Notes under the pieces: generated by a model
Told to the model about the DNA's origin: nothing
Seen by the model: only the letters and a program-made list of their open reading frames with translations
Databases searched by the model: none
Made by a program: the position numbers and the translations under genes
Shown: positions 1-9,218 of the stretch, piece by piece
Numbering within the stretch: position 1 is the stretch's first letter
Layout of the letters: the number at the start of each line of letters is the position of its first letter
NCBI RefSeq assembly: GCF_000786215.1
Contig: NZ_JROG01000004.1
Coordinates: 976,362-1,040,361 of the forward strand
Direction of reading: 5' to 3'
Length of the DNA stretch: 64,000 bases
Source: Sphingomonas sp. 35-24ZXX
GTDB lineage: Bacteria > Pseudomonadota > Alphaproteobacteria > Sphingomonadales > Sphingomonadaceae

Positions 1-195
1 GAAGACCGGCGAGCCGGCTAAGGCGGTGTCGATCACCCGGTGGCGTTCGTCCATGTCGTCGGGCAGGGTGGCTCTGTCGATACCCGCCGCTGCAAGGTCG
101 AGCTCGATCTGCTGCTGCAGACGGGAGGCGGTCTGTCGCGCAGACACCTCGAAATCCATCAGGGACCTGCCCCTTTGCTTCAGTTCGAATTGCAT
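1..195 (-). CDS. Unidentified protein, N-terminal 65 residues (partial)
   Basis: The frame is open from an ATG at 195 to the window edge. A Shine-Dalgarno-like GGAAAGGA lies just upstream, and a second in-frame ATG at 159-161 is preceded by GGGGCAGG. The visible part is hydrophilic, without signal peptide or membrane segment, and looks helical (ARQTASRLQQQIE, then DLAAAGIDRATLPDDMDE). I do not recognise the family. It is divergent from the receptor gene at 401 and shares the intergenic region 196-400 with it. A methyltransferase-like protein is possible given the neighbourhood, but nothing visible proves it. Confidence 0.6.
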   Translation of the reverse strand, partial: MQFELKQRGRSLMDFEVSARQTASRLQQQIELDLAAAGIDRATLPDDMDERHRVIDTALAGSPVF

Positions 196-267
196 GGATG
201 AACGTCCTTTCCAGCGGGAAGATGCTCCCAAATGCTATTGCGACAAATCATCGCGGTGAATTTTCTC

Positions 268-288
268 GCACTGCGATCAGGGCAGTGC
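268..288. promoter_or_regulatory. Inverted repeat between divergent genes
   Basis: GCACTG (268-273) and CAGTGC (283-288) form a perfect 6-bp dyad with a 9-bp spacer, between the minus-strand gene starting at 195 and the receptor starting at 401. Its position fits an operator for one or both genes. No regulator gene is adjacent. Confidence 0.3.
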
Positions 289-400
289 ATTGGCATTCTG
301 TGCAGCGCGACGCTGTGACAGTTTTGTGATCGACCAAGGGCGATGGTCAAGGGAGCAGTATCGGCAAACGCCGATGCGACGAGATAGGGCGGACAGATTC

Positions 401-2662
401 ATGAAGACATTCCTGTTTACAACTGCACTGGCCAGTGGCGTTATTCTGGCCGGGCCGGCGTTTGCGCAGACCGCGGTCGCGCAGCCAGCAGACAATGCTC
501 AGGACGATGCAACGGCGAGCGCGCCGAACGGCAATGAAATCATCGTGACGGCCCGCAAGCGCTCTGAGTCGCTGCAGGAAATTCCCGCTGCCGTCAGCGC
601 CGTCACGCAGGAAACGCTCACCCGTGCCGGTGCGAGCGATCTGGCAGACGTCGCGCGTCTCACCCCTGGCCTCACGTTCAATGCAGGCAATGGCGGTGGT
701 CTTGCCGCACCGACGCTGCGCGGCGTCACCAATATCACGATCACGACCTTCGACAACAATGTCGGCGTGTTCCTGGATGGCGTCTATTTGTCCGCCAAGT
801 CGAACCTCGATATCGATCTGTTCAACCTGGCGCGGGTCGAGGTGATCAAGGGGCCGCAAAGCGCGCTGTATGGCAACAACGCCTTTGCCGGCGCCGTGAA
901 CTATGTGCTCGATACTCCGACGACCTATCTCAGCGGACGTGCGCGTGCGACGGTGGGCACCGATGGTCTGCGCGAGATTTCGGGCAAGATCGCGCTGCCG
1001 ATCACGGATTGGCTCAGCATGATGGCGGTGGGCACCTATTCGCATTTCGGCGGCACGATCGCGAATGTGAACGGCCCGACGCTGGGTGGATGGGATCACA
1101 AATGGTCGGGGTCGGGCATGCTCGACTTCCATCCCGAAGGCGCGTTTAGCGCGTCGCTGTTCTATTATCACTATGAAGACCGGCTCGATGGCGGCGCTAA
1201 CTTCATCTTCACCAACAATTGCGGTGGCACGATCGCACCCATCATCGCCAACAACCGGGGCGGCAGCAACCGGCGCTTTGCTTGCGGGACGCTCCAGTCT
1301 CCGGGGGCGGTGAATGTCGATGCGGCTTCGTTCTCCGAGCGCCAGTCGGACATCGCGATCGGCAAGATGGCGCTCGAGCTCGGCAATGTCACGCTGCGCG
1401 GAACCGGCTCCTACGCCAAATACGATACGTTCGTGCTGCAGGACCAGGTGCTCAACAGCCAAGGGGGCAATGTTGCCACCGCCGCGCGGCGTTTCACACG
1501 TCCGTTCGTCGGCCCGGTTCGCGAGTGGTCGGGCGAACTGCGGCTCGAATCCTATGGCAACAGCGTGTTCGACTGGGCCTTCGGCGGCTATTATTATGAC
1601 CGCGATGCCAGCCAGATCACCGTGGTGGGCCTCGGTCCGACGCAGACTGCCCGTTCGCTCGATCTCGACAATAACGAGAACACAGTGATGAAATCGGTGT
1701 TCGCGCTGGCGACCGTGAAGCTCACGCCCGATCTCGAGATCGAGGGCCAGGGCCGCTATACCTGGGAAGACAAGGATTCGATCCTGGTCAACAACCTGAC
1801 GGGGCTGGTACGCGCGCCGGAAGCCAGCTTTTCCTATGGCACGTACAGGGTCACCGCGAACTGGAAATGGGCGACCGACAAGTTGCTCTATGGCGTCCTG
1901 GCCAGCGGCACAAAATCGGGTGGCTTCAACAACACTTCGGTCCTGACAGAGCAGTCGTTCGGACCCGAAAAGAACACCACCTTCGAGATCGGCAGCAAGA
2001 ATTCGTTCCTGGACGGCCGGGTGTCGATCAACGCCAGCGCCTATTACATCGACTGGACCGAATTGCAGCTCTCGGTGCCGTCGTCGGTCGCAGGGCAGAC
2101 CAATCCTGTGACCAATATTGGCTCGGCATCGGTCAAGGGCTTCGAAGTGTCGATGGCGCTCAAGCCGTCCTCGGTCTGGGATCTCGATTTCGGTTATAGC
2201 TACACCGATCCCAAATGGGATGAGGGCACTGTCGATTTCAGTTCGTCGCGCATCTGCCCGACCGCAGCGGACTGCAACTTGGTCGCGCTGAATGGCGGAA
2301 TCGATATTGGCGGGTTCCAGATTCCGCGGACCTCGCGTCATCAGCTGGCGGGCTCCACCACCTACACGATCCCGCTGCAGGACGATTCCTCGATCTATCT
2401 GCGCGCCGATGTTTCGTATCGGTCGGAACAACCGACCAACGCCATCGCGTTGCAGGAGGTGCCCGCCCAGACGCTGGTCAACGCACGGATTGGATGGCTT
2501 AGCGAGAAGTTCGAAGTCTCGGTCTTTGCGCGCAACCTGTTCGACAAGAAGTACATCCTCTCATCGATCAACGAGCCTGAATTCTTTCCCTCAACGACGT
2601 TCACGACAGGCTTTGTTGGCAACGGACGGATCATTGGTATCAGCCTCGAGGGGCGTTACTGA
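401..2662 (+). CDS. TonB-dependent outer-membrane receptor 1
   Basis: A 753-aa ligand-gated outer-membrane transporter that would import a substrate using TonB/ExbBD energy. The start at 401 gives a clean signal peptide (MKTFLFTTALASG to the cleavage region GPAFAQ). An upstream in-frame ATG at 290 would add a hydrophilic, non-signal leader. The TonB box is EIIVTARKR; the plug follows (about residues 50-170, with VEVIKGPQSALYGNNAFAG) and then a 22-strand-type barrel ending in aromatic GRY. Length and ending are typical of sphingomonad receptors. It heads a plus-strand cluster with a GPH transporter and hydrolases. The substrate is unknown. Confidence 0.93.
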   Translation: MKTFLFTTALASGVILAGPAFAQTAVAQPADNAQDDATASAPNGNEIIVTARKRSESLQEIPAAVSAVTQETLTRAGASDLADVARLTPGLTFNAGNGGGLAAPTLRGVTNITITTFDNNVGVFLDGVYLSAKSNLDIDLFNLARVEVIKGPQSALYGNNAFAGAVNYVLDTPTTYLSGRARATVGTDGLREISGKIALPITDWLSMMAVGTYSHFGGTIANVNGPTLGGWDHKWSGSGMLDFHPEGAFSASLFYYHYEDRLDGGANFIFTNNCGGTIAPIIANNRGGSNRRFACGTLQSPGAVNVDAASFSERQSDIAIGKMALELGNVTLRGTGSYAKYDTFVLQDQVLNSQGGNVATAARRFTRPFVGPVREWSGELRLESYGNSVFDWAFGGYYYDRDASQITVVGLGPTQTARSLDLDNNENTVMKSVFALATVKLTPDLEIEGQGRYTWEDKDSILVNNLTGLVRAPEASFSYGTYRVTANWKWATDKLLYGVLASGTKSGGFNNTSVLTEQSFGPEKNTTFEIGSKNSFLDGRVSINASAYYIDWTELQLSVPSSVAGQTNPVTNIGSASVKGFEVSMALKPSSVWDLDFGYSYTDPKWDEGTVDFSSSRICPTAADCNLVALNGGIDIGGFQIPRTSRHQLAGSTTYTIPLQDDSSIYLRADVSYRSEQPTNAIALQEVPAQTLVNARIGWLSEKFEVSVFARNLFDKKYILSSINEPEFFPSTTFTTGFVGNGRIIGISLEGRY

Positions 2663-2730
2663 TTGCACTAAGGCCTGATGCCGTCGCATGTCGTGGCGGA
2701 ACCTCCATTCTTGACAAGGTCATAGAGCTC

Positions 2731-4122
2731 ATGGACAGCACGGCGATCGCAGCAGCCAGCAAGACGACCGCATTCGATCCCCATAGCCCGGGTTTCGGGT
2801 TGTGCATCTCCTACGGCCTGGGCACCATCGCGATCGCGGTGCTGCTCCACACGGTCACGACGTTCTTCCCGGCACTGATGACCACGGTGCTGGGGCAGTC
2901 GCCGGCGCTCGCCGGGCTTTTGCTGACGCTGTCCAAGCTCTACGATATCGTGGTCGACCTGTTCGTTGGCAACCGCATCGATCGGACCGAGGCGCGGATG
3001 AAGACCCGACGCCGGACGATGCTCGCAGGCTCGGTGCTGGGCGCAGTCAGCTTTTTCCTGCTGTTCAGCCCGCCGGATATCGATGGTCCCTGGCTGATCA
3101 TCATCCTTTCGGCGACGTTGCTGCTGTATTCGACCGGCTATTCGCTGTTTGCGGTGCCTTATGTCGCGATGGGGCCGGATATCGCGCGCAGCTATGATGG
3201 ACGTACGCGGCTGATGGCCTTTCGCACTTTTTTCAGTGCGATCGGGCAGATGGGCGCGCTGGCCGGAGCGGCGTGGCTGGTCGAGATGGGCGATGGCGGG
3301 CTCGAGGGCTATCGCCTGATGGGGGCGGTGCTTGCCGTCGTGATCTTCGCCACCCAGCTTTCGGCATGGGCTGGGACCCGTGTCGTTCCCGAGCCTGTTC
3401 CGCATCCGCCATCGGAACGCATCGGATTTGCTGCGACGGCGCGTCAGCTGCTGCGCAATCGCCCCGCCGTCATGCTGCTCAGCGCAAAGCTGCTGCAGTA
3501 TATTTCGCTGGCGGTGAACATCAGCTCGGGGCTGCTGTTCAAGCTCAATGTGCTGCAGATCGGCTATGACGGTCAGGCGCAGCTCTCCATCGCACAGAAT
3601 ATCGCGATGGGCGTGTGCACGCCATTGTGGCTGATGGCGGGCAAGCGCTTCGGTAAGAAGAACTGCTATCTGGCATCCATTGCGCTGTATGGCATCGTCA
3701 TGCTCAGCTGGCTGCTTGAGGACAGCAGTATCACCACATTCGGACTGCTTTCGCGTGGCGTGCTGCAGGGTATCGGCGCGGGAGGAATGATCCTGATGAG
3801 CCTGGCCATGCTTCCCGACGTGATGCAGCACGACATGAAGGTCAACGGCGTGCGCCGCGACGGCGTGTATTCCAGCGTCTATGCGGTGTTCGAAAAGACC
3901 GGCTTCGCGCTCGGCGCGGCGTTGATCGGCAGCTATCTCTCGCTCGCCGGCTATCAGGCGACCACCGGCGGTGCATTGGTCCAGCAAAGCCAATCTGCCA
4001 TCGATGCGCTGTATTTCGGCAATGCCATTGCGCCTGCGCTGCTGCTGGCTGCGAGCTTTTTGATCATGCTGTTCTACCCGCTCGGCAAGGCCAATATCGA
4101 CGGGCAGGGGGCACCTGCGTGA
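2731..4122 (+). CDS. MFS transporter, GPH (MelB-like) family
   Basis: A 463-aa inner-membrane transporter with about 12 hydrophobic segments. The GPH/MFS_2 features are the LSKLYDIVVDLFVGNRIDR stretch in the first loop (residues about 70-88) and a related VMQHDMKVNGVRRDGVYSS loop in the second half. The family normally moves sugars, glycosides or organic acids with a cation. It follows receptor 1 by 68 bp, so it plausibly carries the receptor's substrate across the inner membrane. It is paralogous to the transporter at 15128-16489, with the same family, layout and loop motifs. Confidence 0.88.
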   Translation: MDSTAIAAASKTTAFDPHSPGFGLCISYGLGTIAIAVLLHTVTTFFPALMTTVLGQSPALAGLLLTLSKLYDIVVDLFVGNRIDRTEARMKTRRRTMLAGSVLGAVSFFLLFSPPDIDGPWLIIILSATLLLYSTGYSLFAVPYVAMGPDIARSYDGRTRLMAFRTFFSAIGQMGALAGAAWLVEMGDGGLEGYRLMGAVLAVVIFATQLSAWAGTRVVPEPVPHPPSERIGFAATARQLLRNRPAVMLLSAKLLQYISLAVNISSGLLFKLNVLQIGYDGQAQLSIAQNIAMGVCTPLWLMAGKRFGKKNCYLASIALYGIVMLSWLLEDSSITTFGLLSRGVLQGIGAGGMILMSLAMLPDVMQHDMKVNGVRRDGVYSSVYAVFEKTGFALGAALIGSYLSLAGYQATTGGALVQQSQSAIDALYFGNAIAPALLLAASFLIMLFYPLGKANIDGQGAPA

Positions 4123-5111
4123 GGCCAGCTGCCGTGGCCCTGCTCCTGTCGCTATGGGCATTGGCCTGCGCAGCGATGGAGCCAGGACCGGGGCCTGTTG
4201 CGCCTGATTATGCCGATCCTGCAAACTGGTCCGCGCGCGAAAGTGGGTCGGCAAAACCGGTCGATGTGTTCTACATCCATCCGACGACATTCCGGTCAGA
4301 GGACTGGAACCAGCAGATGGACAACCAGACCGCGCGGGCATGGACCGATCTGAGCGTCCGTGACCGGCAGCTCGACGCCTTCGCCGCCTGTTGCGCGCGC
4401 TTCATGCCCCATTATCGTCAGGCATCGAGCCGGGCCTTTGTCGAGCGAGCCGGTGAAGGCGCCAAGGCCTATGCCTTTGCCTATGCCGATGTTCGGCGAG
4501 CCTTTCTGCATTATCTGGCGCACGACAACAAAGGCCGCCCGTTCATTCTGGCGGGCCACAGCCAAGGCGCGCTGCATGGTCTCAAGTTGCTCAGATCCGA
4601 GATTGCCGGCACGCCAACCGAGCGATTGCTGGTCGCGGCTTATCTGCCAGGATTGGGCATCCCTGCTGGAAGCCTGCCACCCGGCATCCCGTCGTGTGCG
4701 CATCCTGACAGTACGGGCTGCGTGGCGAGCTGGAACAGCTTTGCCGATGGCAGCGACGTCGCCGCCTATGTCGCGCGATCGGTTGCGGACAATGGCACCC
4801 CCGGGGGCGACACGCGCTTGATCTGTAGTAATCCGCTGACCTTCGACACCGATATCCCTGCAGCGCCAGCCGATGCTGCTCGCGGTGCGCGACCCGGATC
4901 GCCGCAGCCAGGCCCCGTGCCGGCGCTGGAATCCGGCAAGGTTGCCGCCGCCTGCCGCGATGGTGTGCTGATGGTCAGCCCCGACCCGTCGCTCAAGGTC
5001 GACCGGCTGCCAGGCGGCGTCCTGCACATGGCAGACATCGCCATGTTCTGGGCCGACATATCCAGCAACGCTTCGCTGCGGGTTGCGGCGTGGATGAGGA
5101 GCCGCAAATGA
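4119..5111 (+). CDS. DUF3089 alpha/beta-hydrolase-like secreted protein
   Basis: 330 aa. The GTG start overlaps the transporter stop (GTGA). A short hydrophobic leader is followed by the DUF3089 hallmark VDVFYIHPTTF and a nucleophile-elbow motif, GHSQGALHG (about residues 147-155), so an alpha/beta-hydrolase fold with serine nucleophile is likely. Probably periplasmic; a lipobox is not convincing (ALAC). The family has no firmly established reaction. Overlaps on both sides suggest translational coupling with the transporter and the next hydrolase. Confidence 0.8.
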   Translation: MRPAAVALLLSLWALACAAMEPGPGPVAPDYADPANWSARESGSAKPVDVFYIHPTTFRSEDWNQQMDNQTARAWTDLSVRDRQLDAFAACCARFMPHYRQASSRAFVERAGEGAKAYAFAYADVRRAFLHYLAHDNKGRPFILAGHSQGALHGLKLLRSEIAGTPTERLLVAAYLPGLGIPAGSLPPGIPSCAHPDSTGCVASWNSFADGSDVAAYVARSVADNGTPGGDTRLICSNPLTFDTDIPAAPADAARGARPGSPQPGPVPALESGKVAAACRDGVLMVSPDPSLKVDRLPGGVLHMADIAMFWADISSNASLRVAAWMRSRK

Positions 5112-6040
5112 CCTTCAACCCCGGTATCGCTCGGCGCACTTTTATCGGCGGATCCTTGCTGATCGCGGCCCAAGCAGGCGACGTACGCTCAAGCGAAGTG
5201 CTCGCCATGGCGGCACCGTCTGCGGTGGAGCCACCCTGGACCGGCGGTGGGACCGTGGCCCGCGCCGGCGGCGTCATCTCCTATCGCACGATCGGGGCGG
5301 CAAGCGCCGAACCGGTGGTGCTGCTGCACAAGGTGGGCGGGTGGCTGGCCGACTGGCGCGACGTCGCACCCCTGCTCGCTGCACGCTATCGTGTGATCGC
5401 GATTGACCTGCCGGGCCATGGCGAATCGGTGATGCTTGGCGCGCCTCCGCACGTGCAGACGGTTTCGGAATCCGCCGCGGTGGTGCTTGCCGTGCTGTCC
5501 GAATTGCAGATCGAACGGTTTGCCGTAGCGGGCAACTCGCTCGGCGGGGTGATCGCGGTGCAGATGGCGGCGCGCTGGCCAGAGCGCGTGCGGGCCCTGA
5601 TGCTGGCGAGCGTCAGCCTTTATGAAGGCCAGACCCGGGCGGAGCTCGACAAGGTCGAGCAGGACCGTGATCCGGCGGTGTGGACCGAGGACTGGCGGCC
5701 ATTGCCCCGGACGATGGAGCAGGTTGCCCGGTTCGGGACGGTGAACCCCGCGATAGAGACCGAACAGAATGCCAGCCGCGCCCGGGCAGACCGTTGGGTT
5801 CGCCCATCCGAGCGTGGCGTGGCGCTCACCGATACCGCGGCCCTGCTCGGATTGACTCGGCTTCCAGTTCAGCTGATCTACGCCGACCGAGGCTATTACA
5901 CCAAGTATATCAAGATCGGGCGCGCAGCTCGCCCCGATGCGACGATCGTCCAGCTGGCCGATGCTGGATCGTTCGTTCATCAGGAAAAGCCGGCGGAGAC
6001 GGCAGCGGCAATGCTGGCGTTTCTGGAAGGCCTTTCATGA
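5108..6040 (+). CDS. Alpha/beta hydrolase with Tat-like signal
   Basis: 310 aa from the ATG at 5108, which overlaps the previous stop (ATGA); a 6-codon longer start at 5090 is less likely. The N-terminus carries a twin-arginine motif (ARRTFIGG) and a hydrophobic stretch, predicting Tat export. The fold is seen in VIAIDLPGHGES (strand and turn after the oxyanion region) and the nucleophile elbow AGNSLGG (about residues 145-151), with a late catalytic His in the FVHQEKP region. Likely an esterase or C-C/lactone hydrolase of the periplasm; substrate unknown. Confidence 0.85.
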   Translation: MTFNPGIARRTFIGGSLLIAAQAGDVRSSEVLAMAAPSAVEPPWTGGGTVARAGGVISYRTIGAASAEPVVLLHKVGGWLADWRDVAPLLAARYRVIAIDLPGHGESVMLGAPPHVQTVSESAAVVLAVLSELQIERFAVAGNSLGGVIAVQMAARWPERVRALMLASVSLYEGQTRAELDKVEQDRDPAVWTEDWRPLPRTMEQVARFGTVNPAIETEQNASRARADRWVRPSERGVALTDTAALLGLTRLPVQLIYADRGYYTKYIKIGRAARPDATIVQLADAGSFVHQEKPAETAAAMLAFLEGLS

Positions 6041-6345
6041 GCCAGCGAACGCCCTTTCCGCTGCGGCCGGTCGAAGGTCTGAGCGCAGGCGAGGACATGC
6101 TGCTAGGCATGGTCACGGCGTTGGCAGCGCAGCTTGCCGCCACCCGTGAGCGTCTGGACACGCTGGAACGGGTGCTGGCCCGGCATGGGCTGCCCGGAAC
6201 CGAAGAGATCGAGGCTTTCGTGCCCGATGCCGATGCCGAGCGTTCGCGCGACGCGCTGCGCCAGAGGATGATCGCGCGTGTTTTCAACCCGTTGCTGCAG
6301 TCGGTGGAAAGCGGGTTTGCAGGCAAGGAGTCACCCGAGCAATGA
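6037..6345 (+). CDS. Small conserved partner protein 1 (about 100 aa, module protein)
   Basis: 102 aa, ATGA-coupled to the hydrolase upstream and to the methyltransferase downstream. No signal peptide. The central part is a predicted amphipathic helix (LAATRERLDTLERVLARHG) followed by EIEAFVPD. By eye it resembles the 108-aa protein at 16498-16824 (shared MV-AL, helix rich in R/E, G, E-I--F-P, then a charged helix), which also adjoins a long methyltransferase. I infer that the two are distant homologs working with their methyltransferases. No function is known to me. Confidence 0.75.
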   Translation: MSQRTPFPLRPVEGLSAGEDMLLGMVTALAAQLAATRERLDTLERVLARHGLPGTEEIEAFVPDADAERSRDALRQRMIARVFNPLLQSVESGFAGKESPEQ

Positions 6346-7463
6346 GCATCCAGGGGCATGCCATGCTGGCGCAGGCCAGTCATGATGAACAGGCCGAACA
6401 GCTGTTCGTGCGCGATCTCAAGGGGTTCGTTTCGGGGGACTGTGAGCGGCTGATCGCTCGCGCTGCCGAAGCGCGCGACTCCTCGCCGGGCACAAACGAT
6501 GCGGCGGCAGAGGCACTGGCGCATTTGGGCGAGATTCCCGGGTTTCGCCACTGGCTGGCGGCGCGACGGCACACGCAGACCCTGCTCTGGGATGTGGTCG
6601 CGGCGTGTGTCGACCGGCAGCTTCCCCATCTGGACGAGATGGCGGAACGGCTGCGCGGCACAGGCAGCGTCCATGTCGATCCACAATACCGCACCCCCCG
6701 CCACCTCGCCGAAAGCGACGTTCATCTGATGCCCGGCGGTTATGACGAGGACGACGGCAGCGTACGTCAGGGTGCGCTGATGGATCGTGGCGGCGCGGTG
6801 TATATGCTCGGGCGCAATGGCGGCTTTCTGAACGATCGCCGCGGGCATACCGCGGCCGCGCATCTGCTGCACCGGTTTCCGGACTTCGCGCCGAGCAACC
6901 TGCTGGAACTGGGATGCGGGATCGGTTCCAGTCTCGTTCCGATGGCGGGCTATTTCCCGCGCGCTCAGGCGCATGGCGTCGACGTCGGCCGCGGCGTGCT
7001 GGATTATGCCCGCGCCCGCGCTGCGGGCCTTGGCGTCGCGCTGGACCTGCGATGCGACGATGCTACCGCGACCAGCTATCCGGACGAGAGCTTCGATCTG
7101 CTCTTCTCGTGCGTCGTGATCCACGAACTGGCGCCGGGCAGTATCCCCGCCCTGCTCGCCGAATGCTACCGGCTGCTGCGCCCAGGCGGGGTCGTGCTGC
7201 ATCTCGAGGTACCGCAGCGCTACGACGAACTCGGGCTGTGGACCAAGATTCGCGCCGAGATCGAGGCACACTACAACAACGAGCCCAATTGGGTCGCCGC
7301 CACGAGCGCGGATTATGCCCCGTTGCTGCACGCTGCCGGCTTTCGCGATGTTGTCACCGGCTATCAGGATGCCACCGACCATGCCGAACCCGGCAACAAC
7401 GGCTTTGGTGCACAATCCAAGGGCGTTTTCCGGTCATGGTCGGTGATGTCGGCACTCAAGTGA
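6342..7463 (+). CDS. Long class I SAM-dependent methyltransferase 1
   Basis: 373 aa. The C-terminal half is a Rossmann methyltransferase: motif I LLELGCGIGSS (about residues 186-196), an acidic ribose-binding position (GVDVG), and post-motifs FDLLFSCVVIHEL and LLRPGGVVLHLEVPQ. The first 150 residues are an unusual mostly helical region, followed by HLMPGGYDEDDG, which has a counterpart (HLEPGGWDGYD) in the protein at 16821-17984. The architecture is therefore shared by the two copies. The acceptor is unknown. Its start overlaps the small protein's stop. Confidence 0.88.
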   Translation: MSIQGHAMLAQASHDEQAEQLFVRDLKGFVSGDCERLIARAAEARDSSPGTNDAAAEALAHLGEIPGFRHWLAARRHTQTLLWDVVAACVDRQLPHLDEMAERLRGTGSVHVDPQYRTPRHLAESDVHLMPGGYDEDDGSVRQGALMDRGGAVYMLGRNGGFLNDRRGHTAAAHLLHRFPDFAPSNLLELGCGIGSSLVPMAGYFPRAQAHGVDVGRGVLDYARARAAGLGVALDLRCDDATATSYPDESFDLLFSCVVIHELAPGSIPALLAECYRLLRPGGVVLHLEVPQRYDELGLWTKIRAEIEAHYNNEPNWVAATSADYAPLLHAAGFRDVVTGYQDATDHAEPGNNGFGAQSKGVFRSWSVMSALK

Positions 7464-8749
7464 AATCCGCGGCCCTGTCGCTACTGACGACGGCGTTGCT
7501 GATGTCGGCGCTGGTGCTTCCGTCAGGGGGCACCGCCCAGTCGTTGCCTGATGATCGCGGAGCGTCCCCCTTTTATCGCTGGCAGGCCGCAATTCCCGCA
7601 GCGGGCCGATTGCTGCGCTCCGAACCACTTTTGCGTCGCGAGCTTCCGGCGATTGCCGGATCGGGCTTGCGGGTCTTGTACAGCTCGATCAGCGATTTCG
7701 GCAGCGAACGCGCCATTGTTGCGTCGGGGGCGGTCTATTTCCCCGAGGGGAAGCCTCCCTCCGATGGCTGGCGGGTGATGCTGTGGGCGCATGGCACCAA
7801 GGGCGTGGCCGATCGCTGCGCGCCGTCCTTTGCCGGGCTTGATGCCGCGGAGTCCGAATTTGTCGGTCGCTGGCTCGCGCGCGGCTATGCGGTGATCGCG
7901 CCCGATTACGAAGGCTTAGGGACGCCTGGTCCGCACCCCTATATGGGGCTTGGGTCTGCTGCACGATCGATGCTCGATGCTGCCCGTGCTTTTGCGTCGG
8001 ACCCGCGTCTGTCACGCGACCTGGTCGTTGCCGGCCATTCGCAAGGTGCGCATGCCGCATTCGGAGCGGGCCTGCTCCATCCGAGCTATGCGCCCGAAGT
8101 CCGGGTTCGCGCCGTGTTGGCGGCGGGCCTGCCGGGCGAGGCCGGGCTGGCGCACGCAGACCCCGCATCCGATCAATCGGGTTCGCCTTGGGCCGCTCCG
8201 CTCGATCCGGGTACGCCGCGCGATTCCGTGCGCAGCCTGCGAACCGGAGCGTTCGATCCCTGGATTGCGGTCTATCTCAATTATGTTTCCTCCTATGCAT
8301 TGGCCTTTCCCGGATTCCAGGCGGACCAATGGCTCACCACCGAAGGCCTCAAGGCGACCGATGAGCTGTCGAGTTCGTGCGCCTCGCAGACATTGGCCGC
8401 GTTTATGGCTTCCCGGCGGCCGGTGTCGGATCTGATGAAACGGGACCTTTCGGTCCTCGAACGGGGGGCGGCGCGTTATCGGCGCTATCCCGCGCCGCAT
8501 TTTTCGATGCCGGTGCTGGTGATCATCGCGCGCCACGATGCGCTGACCGCGCCCGAGTTGTCGTTCAACATGGCTAGGGCGGCGTGTCGCCGGGGGAGTG
8601 CGGTTACCGTGCGCTATGTCGACCGCGGCAGCCATGCCGATGCGCGCGCCGAGCTTGGGCGGGCAGGGCTGGATTTTGCCGATGCCGCGATGGCAGGCAG
8701 ACCTGTGCAATCCGATTGTCCAGCGTTGGCCTGGCCCGGGCGCGGCTGA
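7460..8749 (+). CDS. Secreted lipase-like alpha/beta hydrolase
   Basis: 429 aa from a GTG overlapping the methyltransferase stop (GTGA); this start exposes a textbook signal peptide (MKSAALSLLTTALLMSALV to GTAQS). An ATG at 7436 would add 8 residues before it. The body resembles secretory lipase/peptidase-like hydrolases: WAHGTKGVADRC, GYAVIAPDYEGLG, nucleophile elbow GHSQGAHAA, late Asp/His in ARHDALTAP and DRGSHADA. Probably a periplasmic or secreted esterase, the last gene of this plus-strand cluster. Confidence 0.82.
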   Translation: MKSAALSLLTTALLMSALVLPSGGTAQSLPDDRGASPFYRWQAAIPAAGRLLRSEPLLRRELPAIAGSGLRVLYSSISDFGSERAIVASGAVYFPEGKPPSDGWRVMLWAHGTKGVADRCAPSFAGLDAAESEFVGRWLARGYAVIAPDYEGLGTPGPHPYMGLGSAARSMLDAARAFASDPRLSRDLVVAGHSQGAHAAFGAGLLHPSYAPEVRVRAVLAAGLPGEAGLAHADPASDQSGSPWAAPLDPGTPRDSVRSLRTGAFDPWIAVYLNYVSSYALAFPGFQADQWLTTEGLKATDELSSSCASQTLAAFMASRRPVSDLMKRDLSVLERGAARYRRYPAPHFSMPVLVIIARHDALTAPELSFNMARAACRRGSAVTVRYVDRGSHADARAELGRAGLDFADAAMAGRPVQSDCPALAWPGRG

Positions 8750-8754
8750 GAGGC

Positions 8755-9042
8755 TCAGCCGATGATGCGGATGGTGAAATCGCCTGCCTGCGCGCGCAGC
8801 GGTTCCAGCGCGCGATAGCGTGCCGATTCGATATAGGCGCGGGCCGCGTCCGCATTCGGAAAGGCAATGACGATGGCAGATTCGTGCGTAGCTCCCTGGC
8901 CCGCCAGCATGGCCAGTGTCTTGCCCCGCATGACGGTCTCGCCGCCGATCGCCGCATTCACCTCTGCCACCGCCTCGCGATAGCGGGCAAAGGCATCGCC
9001 ATCACGGATCGCGGCAATGGTCAGGACAAAGGCTTTGCTCAT
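8755..9042 (-). CDS. DUF1330 family protein
   Basis: 95 aa. A small dimeric alpha/beta-barrel (ferredoxin-like) protein of the DUF1330 type, recognised by the pattern KAFVLTIAAIRDGDAFARY, VMRGKTLAML and the SAIVIAFPNADAARAYIES stretch followed by YRAL. Family members have no settled function and often accompany catabolic enzymes. It stops 5 bp from the convergent hydrolase stop and is transcribed away from the aldehyde dehydrogenase. Confidence 0.85.
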   Translation of the reverse strand: MSKAFVLTIAAIRDGDAFARYREAVAEVNAAIGGETVMRGKTLAMLAGQGATHESAIVIAFPNADAARAYIESARYRALEPLRAQAGDFTIRIIG

Positions 9043-9218
9043 GTTGGGATTCCTTGGGCGTCAGCATCGTGCGACCGGCTAACGGTCTAGGCGACGCTGA
9101 CGTTGCAGGCGCGCGCGGACATCGGTTTGTTCGCACCGCGACTAACCTGGCCCGTGGTCACCGCACGCGCGTCAAGCGGTGGTACCGTGCCGTCTCTTCC
9201 GGAATCAGGAGTTGCGAC

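Noticed and set aside
347..2431. 694-codon open frame on the minus strand
   Set aside because: Antisense to the full-length receptor 1 gene; composition (Arg/His-rich) is typical of a shadow frame in GC-rich DNA and no domain is visible.
2668..4341. 557-codon minus-strand frame
   Set aside because: Antisense to the first GPH transporter; His/Gln/Arg-rich, no recognisable family.
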